Below are positions 60,467 through 64,000 of a DNA stretch of 64,000 nt, one piece after another (positions within the stretch are counted from its first letter, which is position 1; each line of letters starts with the position of its first letter). The stretch comes from CAYJKB01 sp964370625. GTDB taxonomy: Bacteria; Bacillota; Clostridia; Oscillospirales; Butyricicoccaceae. Under the pieces are notes generated by a model. The model did no database searches. It was given only the letters and a program-made list of their open reading frames with translations, and had not been told where the DNA came from. The position numbers and the translations under genes were made by a program. The stretch spans positions 1 to 64,000 of the forward strand of contig CAYJKB010000004.1 of assembly GCA_964370625.1 (NCBI GenBank), read 5' to 3'.

Positions 60467-61769
60467 ATGCCTATTTGAGTTATTAGCGGCAATAATAGCT
60501 CAGCGACCATCTCCAGAATGGGTAAAAAAACCAGACATACAATTTCTGTTTAGAATTGCAGATTTCCAAAATGTATCAAATATTGCTTATTATGGATTAT
60601 TTGGTTTGGAAATAAAAAAAGGTGCAATTTGGAAAAAAAGATTTGAAGAACGCTATCGCAAAGCTGTCATATCTTATGACCGTTATGAGGCATTAATTCC
60701 AAGCTTGCTTGATGTGTTAGAAGCACGAAAAATACATAATGTAGTTATCGATGATTATACTATGTGTGAATATTTTCCAAAAGCTGATATGTGTGATATT
60801 AAAAATGTGCGTATTTTAATTGATAAAAACAAGATGAATGAAGTACACAACGCACTAATTAGAATGGACTTTGAAGAAAAAGAAAGCGAAATTAAAAGCG
60901 AACGTATTTATTACAAAATCCCAGGGATTTATGTAATTATCCAATCAGAAATTAATTTTACTAACAAAAAAATGAAAAAATATTTCGATTTGCCTATTAA
61001 AGATTATCCATTATATGAAAATACTACTTATATCCACACATTTATGCCAGAACAATATTATATCTATCTATTAGCATGTGCAGCAGAAAATTTTGCTAAT
61101 GGGCTGTTTGATATTAAAAATATGGTTAATATTTGGGCATATTATGTAAAAGCATATGAAGGTTTAAATTTTTCAATTATCAATAAAGAGCTTACTTTTT
61201 TAGGCATTGATAAATTTCATAAAACATTATTAAAACTTGCATCTTATTGGTTCACTGGTGAACAATTCCCAGAGAATGATAAACTTTTTGTCGAATTTGA
61301 AAACTTTATTTTGTCAAAAGGGACTAAAGGATATACATTAATGCAAGAAGTATTGCCTTTGATGAAAGAAGTTGCTAGAAAAAATAAAAGGATAAACAGA
61401 AAAAGAAAACGTAGAACAGCTAAACAATGGGCATTCCCATCACTTGAATACATGGTTAAAATGTATCCAGAACTTGAGAAAAAGCCACAATTATTGCTGT
61501 TTTATCAACTGAAAAGACTTAGCAAAATAGGGCTTCGAGAAGCAAATTCTAATGTTAAAAAAATTATGAGAGTTACAAAAGGCGAAGTTCTTAAAAATGC
61601 TGTTACACATAGAGAAAATACAATGTTCTTAATCAGTAAGATTAAGAATGCAAATAAGAAAAAATATTCAATAGCAACTGTTGCTGAAAAGGTTGCAGAT
61701 GAAGCACCTGTGATTGTTGAAAAAGATGCACAAAATGCAGAGATTATTGAAAACAATAATCCAGAGTAA
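60432..61769 (+). CDS. Putative nucleotidyltransferase-fold protein (NTP_transf_5-like)
   Basis: The 445-aa protein shows the layout of the uncharacterised nucleotidyltransferase family PF14907. It has an N-terminal helical region, a central part with VVIDDYTMCEYFPKADMCDIKNVRILID (residues ~97-124) and a long helical C-terminus. The expected DxD metal-binding pair is not visible: the segment reads CDIKNVRILI, so the protein may be catalytically inactive. It overlaps the FtsE-like gene by 35 bp and precedes flgM by about 100 bp. The last ~60 residues are Lys/Glu rich. Function is unknown, and the family assignment is tentative. Confidence 0.45.
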   Translation: MNEKAIRDYETKCLFELLAAIIAQRPSPEWVKKPDIQFLFRIADFQNVSNIAYYGLFGLEIKKGAIWKKRFEERYRKAVISYDRYEALIPSLLDVLEARKIHNVVIDDYTMCEYFPKADMCDIKNVRILIDKNKMNEVHNALIRMDFEEKESEIKSERIYYKIPGIYVIIQSEINFTNKKMKKYFDLPIKDYPLYENTTYIHTFMPEQYYIYLLACAAENFANGLFDIKNMVNIWAYYVKAYEGLNFSIINKELTFLGIDKFHKTLLKLASYWFTGEQFPENDKLFVEFENFILSKGTKGYTLMQEVLPLMKEVARKNKRINRKRKRRTAKQWAFPSLEYMVKMYPELEKKPQLLLFYQLKRLSKIGLREANSNVKKIMRVTKGEVLKNAVTHRENTMFLISKIKNANKKKYSIATVAEKVADEAPVIVEKDAQNAEIIENNNPE

Positions 61770-61807
61770 AAACTTTAGGAAATAATGAATAAAAATAATA
61801 AAAGAAC

Positions 61808-61834
61808 TTAATTTTTTAAAATTTCTTCCGATAA
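61808..61834 (+). promoter_or_regulatory. Sigma-28-type promoter of flgM-flgN-flgK
   Basis: TTAA (61808-61811), a 15-bp spacer and TCCGATAA (61827-61834) match TAAA-N15-GCCGATAA with one mismatch in each element. It has the same TTAA variant and spacing as the fliD promoter and lies 35 bp before flgM. Confidence 0.7.
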
Positions 61835-61868
61835 TAAATATATGGAATAACGTGAGGAGGCGACTAAA

Positions 61869-62186
61869 ATGACTATTTCTGTAGATAAAATTAAAAGTAC
61901 AAATATAAATAAAACAAATAATACAGTGAAAAATGATAAAACTGAAATAAAATCTGCAAAAGCTAAACATTTTGATGAGATTATTATTTCTAGGGATCGT
62001 CAAAATATAGAAGAACAGAAACTTACAGAAAAACTATCACTTCTCACAAAACGTAGCATTCGTGAAAAATCATCAGAAAAGAAAGTTTTAAATCTTAAAG
62101 AGAGAATCGAACAAGGAACTTATCAAATTGATATAGATAAAATAGCGGAAAAAATGTTATTAATTAGAGGTGATGGAATTGATTAA
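61869..62186 (+). CDS. flgM: Anti-sigma-28 factor FlgM
   Basis: FlgM binds and inhibits FliA until it is exported after hook completion. The 105-aa protein is typical: a disordered Lys/Asn-rich N-terminal half and the conserved C-terminal sigma-binding helices VLNLKERIEQGTYQIDIDKIAEKML. GAGGAGG precedes the ATG. It overlaps flgN by 17 bp. Its sigma-28-type promoter gives negative feedback. Confidence 0.92.
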   Translation: MTISVDKIKSTNINKTNNTVKNDKTEIKSAKAKHFDEIIISRDRQNIEEQKLTEKLSLLTKRSIREKSSEKKVLNLKERIEQGTYQIDIDKIAEKMLLIRGDGID

Positions 62187-62631
62187 GGAATTTATCGATG
62201 TGATAAATGAACTTACATGTGTATTTGCAGATCTTGCAACTATTGCTGGAATTAAACTTAAAGCTTCTGCTGAAAATCGAATAGCAACGATAGAAGATTG
62301 TATGAAGAAAGAACAATCTTTATCAATGAAAGTTCGTGGACTTGATACCAAAAGAGAGAAATTACAACAGCAAATGGGGTATGAAGGGCTTACTTTCCGT
62401 CAAATTATCGATAAAGGCGATGAAGAAACAGTAAGACTACTTACGCCAGTGTTTGAAGCATTTACATATCAAGTTAATATGTATAAAACATCAAACGAAA
62501 GCGTAACTTCAAGCATTAATATAAATCTAAGAAAAATTCAAAGAGATATAGAGAATAGACAGGGCATAAGATATCAAAAAAATTTAGAAGAGATACCAGA
62601 GGATACGCACTTAACAAATAGAAGCGTATAA
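62170..62631 (+). CDS. flgN: Flagellar export chaperone FlgN
   Basis: FlgN is the chaperone for hook-filament junction proteins FlgK and FlgL. The 153-aa helical protein begins LIKEFIDVINELTCVFADLATIAGIK, followed by a coiled-coil region of about 100 residues (DTKREKLQQQMGYEGLTFRQII). GTG at 62170, ATG at 62173 or TTG at 62179 are possible starts; spacing to AGAGG favours the last. It overlaps flgM and precedes flgK by 17 bp, the usual order. Confidence 0.88.
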   Translation: MMELIKEFIDVINELTCVFADLATIAGIKLKASAENRIATIEDCMKKEQSLSMKVRGLDTKREKLQQQMGYEGLTFRQIIDKGDEETVRLLTPVFEAFTYQVNMYKTSNESVTSSININLRKIQRDIENRQGIRYQKNLEEIPEDTHLTNRSV

Positions 62632-62648
62632 TTTGAGGAGGATATAGG

Positions 62649-64000
62649 ATGATTCGTTCAACTTTTGCAGGCTTTAATATGTCATCAGCGGCATTAAGAG
62701 CTAGCCAATATGCCATTGACGTAGCTGGACAAAACCTTTCTAATATAAATACAGTTGGATATACAAGACAAAGATTAGATTTAGCTAGCATAAATCCAGT
62801 TGGTGCAAGCAAAACTAACTCACAATATGATACTAAAATCGGTCAAGGGGTTATGATGACTGGTGTTACTCAAATACGTGACCCTTATCTTGATATTCAA
62901 TATAGAAACCAAATGACAGAAGTAGGTACATATGATGCTACAGATGAAATTTTATCTCGTGTAGGTACTATTTTTGATGAAACAGATAGCACAGCTATTC
63001 GTGCTGCATTAAATGATGTAATAAGCCAGCTTAAAACCATGTCGTCAACTCCAAATGCTGGGGAAGATAACATGGATACTGTTGTGCGTGCATCTTTTGA
63101 GATTTTACTTAACATCGTAAACCAAAATGCAATTGAATCTGATCAACTTCGTGATGAAGTTACTCAACGTATGGAAGAATCATATGTTGATAATGTTAAT
63201 GATATACTAAAACAAATTTCGGAACTAAATCGCTCGATTAAAAATTCGGAACTTTTAGGTAGCCCAGCATTAGAACTTAAAGACAATAGAAATACACTTA
63301 TTGATGCTTTATCTTCATATCTTCCAATTGAAGTAAGTTATGAAACTATTATGCAAAACCCAGATGTTCAAGAAATGACAATAACCTTTACGGACACAAA
63401 CGGCACAATGCATACACTAATTGATGATATTTATGCCGCTAGCATGGAGTTTGGAACAATTCCATCAACTCAGCCAGGAATGCCTCCAGAGCATTCTTTA
63501 ACCTTAACTACAGCTGTAGACCCAGATTCAGGTATCCCACCAGTAATCACTGATGTAACTGAAATTATGGGTGACGGTGTGCTTCAAGCTAATATGGATA
63601 TGTTGAATAAAGCAGGTACATTTGATGGTACTGATGTTCGTGGGCTTGGATATTATGAAGAAATGTTTGACTCATTTGTTGTTATGTTTGCAGAGCAAAT
63701 GAACTATTTAAATGCAGAAAAAGATCCAACAACAGGTTTACCTGTGATTGACCCTGCGACAGGACTTCCTAGCACACAATTTGATTTATTCGCTCCAGCA
63801 GATCCTACACTGCCTATGAGTGCATCAAATATTAAAATTTCTGATGCTTGGATGAAGGGTGAAATTTCTATTAACAAAACATTTGAAGAAGGCCCTGGAG
63901 GAACGGAAAACTCAACAGGATATGAAAATGTTCTTGCGATGATTAATATGTTATCAACTGATAGATTAACATTTACAAAAGATATAATAGACCCAACAAC
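62649..64000 (+). CDS. flgK: Flagellar hook-associated protein FlgK (3' truncated by window edge)
   Basis: FlgK is the first hook-filament junction protein. The frame starts at ATG 62649 (GAGGAGG upstream) and stays open to the window end (450 codons visible). The N-terminal sequence FNMSSAALRASQYAIDVAGQNLSNINTVGYTRQR is the FlgK signature, and GQGVMMTGVTQIRDPYLDIQYR follows. It is co-transcribed with flgM and flgN. The C-terminal part lies outside the window. Confidence 0.96.
   Translation, partial: MIRSTFAGFNMSSAALRASQYAIDVAGQNLSNINTVGYTRQRLDLASINPVGASKTNSQYDTKIGQGVMMTGVTQIRDPYLDIQYRNQMTEVGTYDATDEILSRVGTIFDETDSTAIRAALNDVISQLKTMSSTPNAGEDNMDTVVRASFEILLNIVNQNAIESDQLRDEVTQRMEESYVDNVNDILKQISELNRSIKNSELLGSPALELKDNRNTLIDALSSYLPIEVSYETIMQNPDVQEMTITFTDTNGTMHTLIDDIYAASMEFGTIPSTQPGMPPEHSLTLTTAVDPDSGIPPVITDVTEIMGDGVLQANMDMLNKAGTFDGTDVRGLGYYEEMFDSFVVMFAEQMNYLNAEKDPTTGLPVIDPATGLPSTQFDLFAPADPTLPMSASNIKISDAWMKGEISINKTFEEGPGGTENSTGYENVLAMINMLSTDRLTFTKDIIDPT

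Noticed and set aside
1..64000. CRISPR arrays, insertion sequences, prophage genes, tRNA or rRNA genes
   Set aside because: I saw no regularly spaced repeats, no transposase or integrase motifs and no tRNA-like or rRNA-like segments outside the gaps.

Overview
The window comes from an AT-rich, endospore-forming, flagellated Firmicute of the class Clostridia; a Lachnospirales-like affiliation is an inference from gene content and order. The sporulation and germination genes (gpr, spoIIP, gerA-type receptor) together with a Gram-positive flagellar/chemotaxis super-locus (fliY, cheC, cheD, cheV, stand-alone ylqH-like gene) support this. The sequence is a draft scaffold with four runs of exactly 100 N. 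Two of them are flanked by identical 55-bp copies and appear to be artificial joins of overlapping contigs.

Layout. 1-1250: end of a flagellin gene with its terminator, then about 850 bp without a convincing gene apart from one short ORF with a strong ribosome binding site. 1253-7057 (minus strand): gpr, spoIIP, gerKA, gerKC, gerKB, with sigma-E-like and sigma-G-like promoters embedded at gene ends; rpsT is divergent. 7482-7987: a possible structured RNA with a strong terminator, then a gap. 7988-11490 (minus): YtrA-type GntR regulator, ABC ATPase and permease. 11658-18088: ung, a GNAT gene, a secreted protein, wecB, tagO, trpS and an aminotransferase. 18477-21695: ftsK/spoIIIE and a flavin reductase-like gene. 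21785-22042: a candidate small hydrophobic peptide unit resembling a type I toxin.

22113-26229 (minus) is cheA-cheW-cheR-cheB in transcription order. 26387-28148 is a ylqG/ylqH-like pair, followed by a minus-strand PilZ gene. From 29298 to the end runs a nearly continuous plus-strand flagellar cluster: flgB fliE fliF fliG fliH fliI fliJ fliK flgD (TIGR02530-like) flgE flbD motA motB fliM cheY flgC fliY fliO fliP fliQ fliR flhB flhA fliA flgF/G-type flgG-type cheC cheD cheV parA (ComFB-domain gene), then a sigma-28-type promoter driving fliD fliS and a FliT-position gene. A divergent C39-type peptidase, an orphan FtsE-like ATPase with a nucleotidyltransferase-like gene, and a second sigma-28-type promoter driving flgM flgN flgK complete the window.

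The genes together build the basal body, export gate, motor, hook and filament cap, with the sigma-28/FlgM checkpoint and a chemotaxis system using both methylation (CheR/CheB/CheD) and CheC/CheV branches. The most interesting oddities are: a ParA ATPase plus a ComFB-domain protein with a basic N-terminal tail placed directly after cheV, while flhF and flhG are absent from their usual place; flgC moved away from flgB; a CheB without receiver domain; a stand-alone FlhB C-terminal domain starting just past the autocleavage motif; and the candidate toxin-like small peptide.
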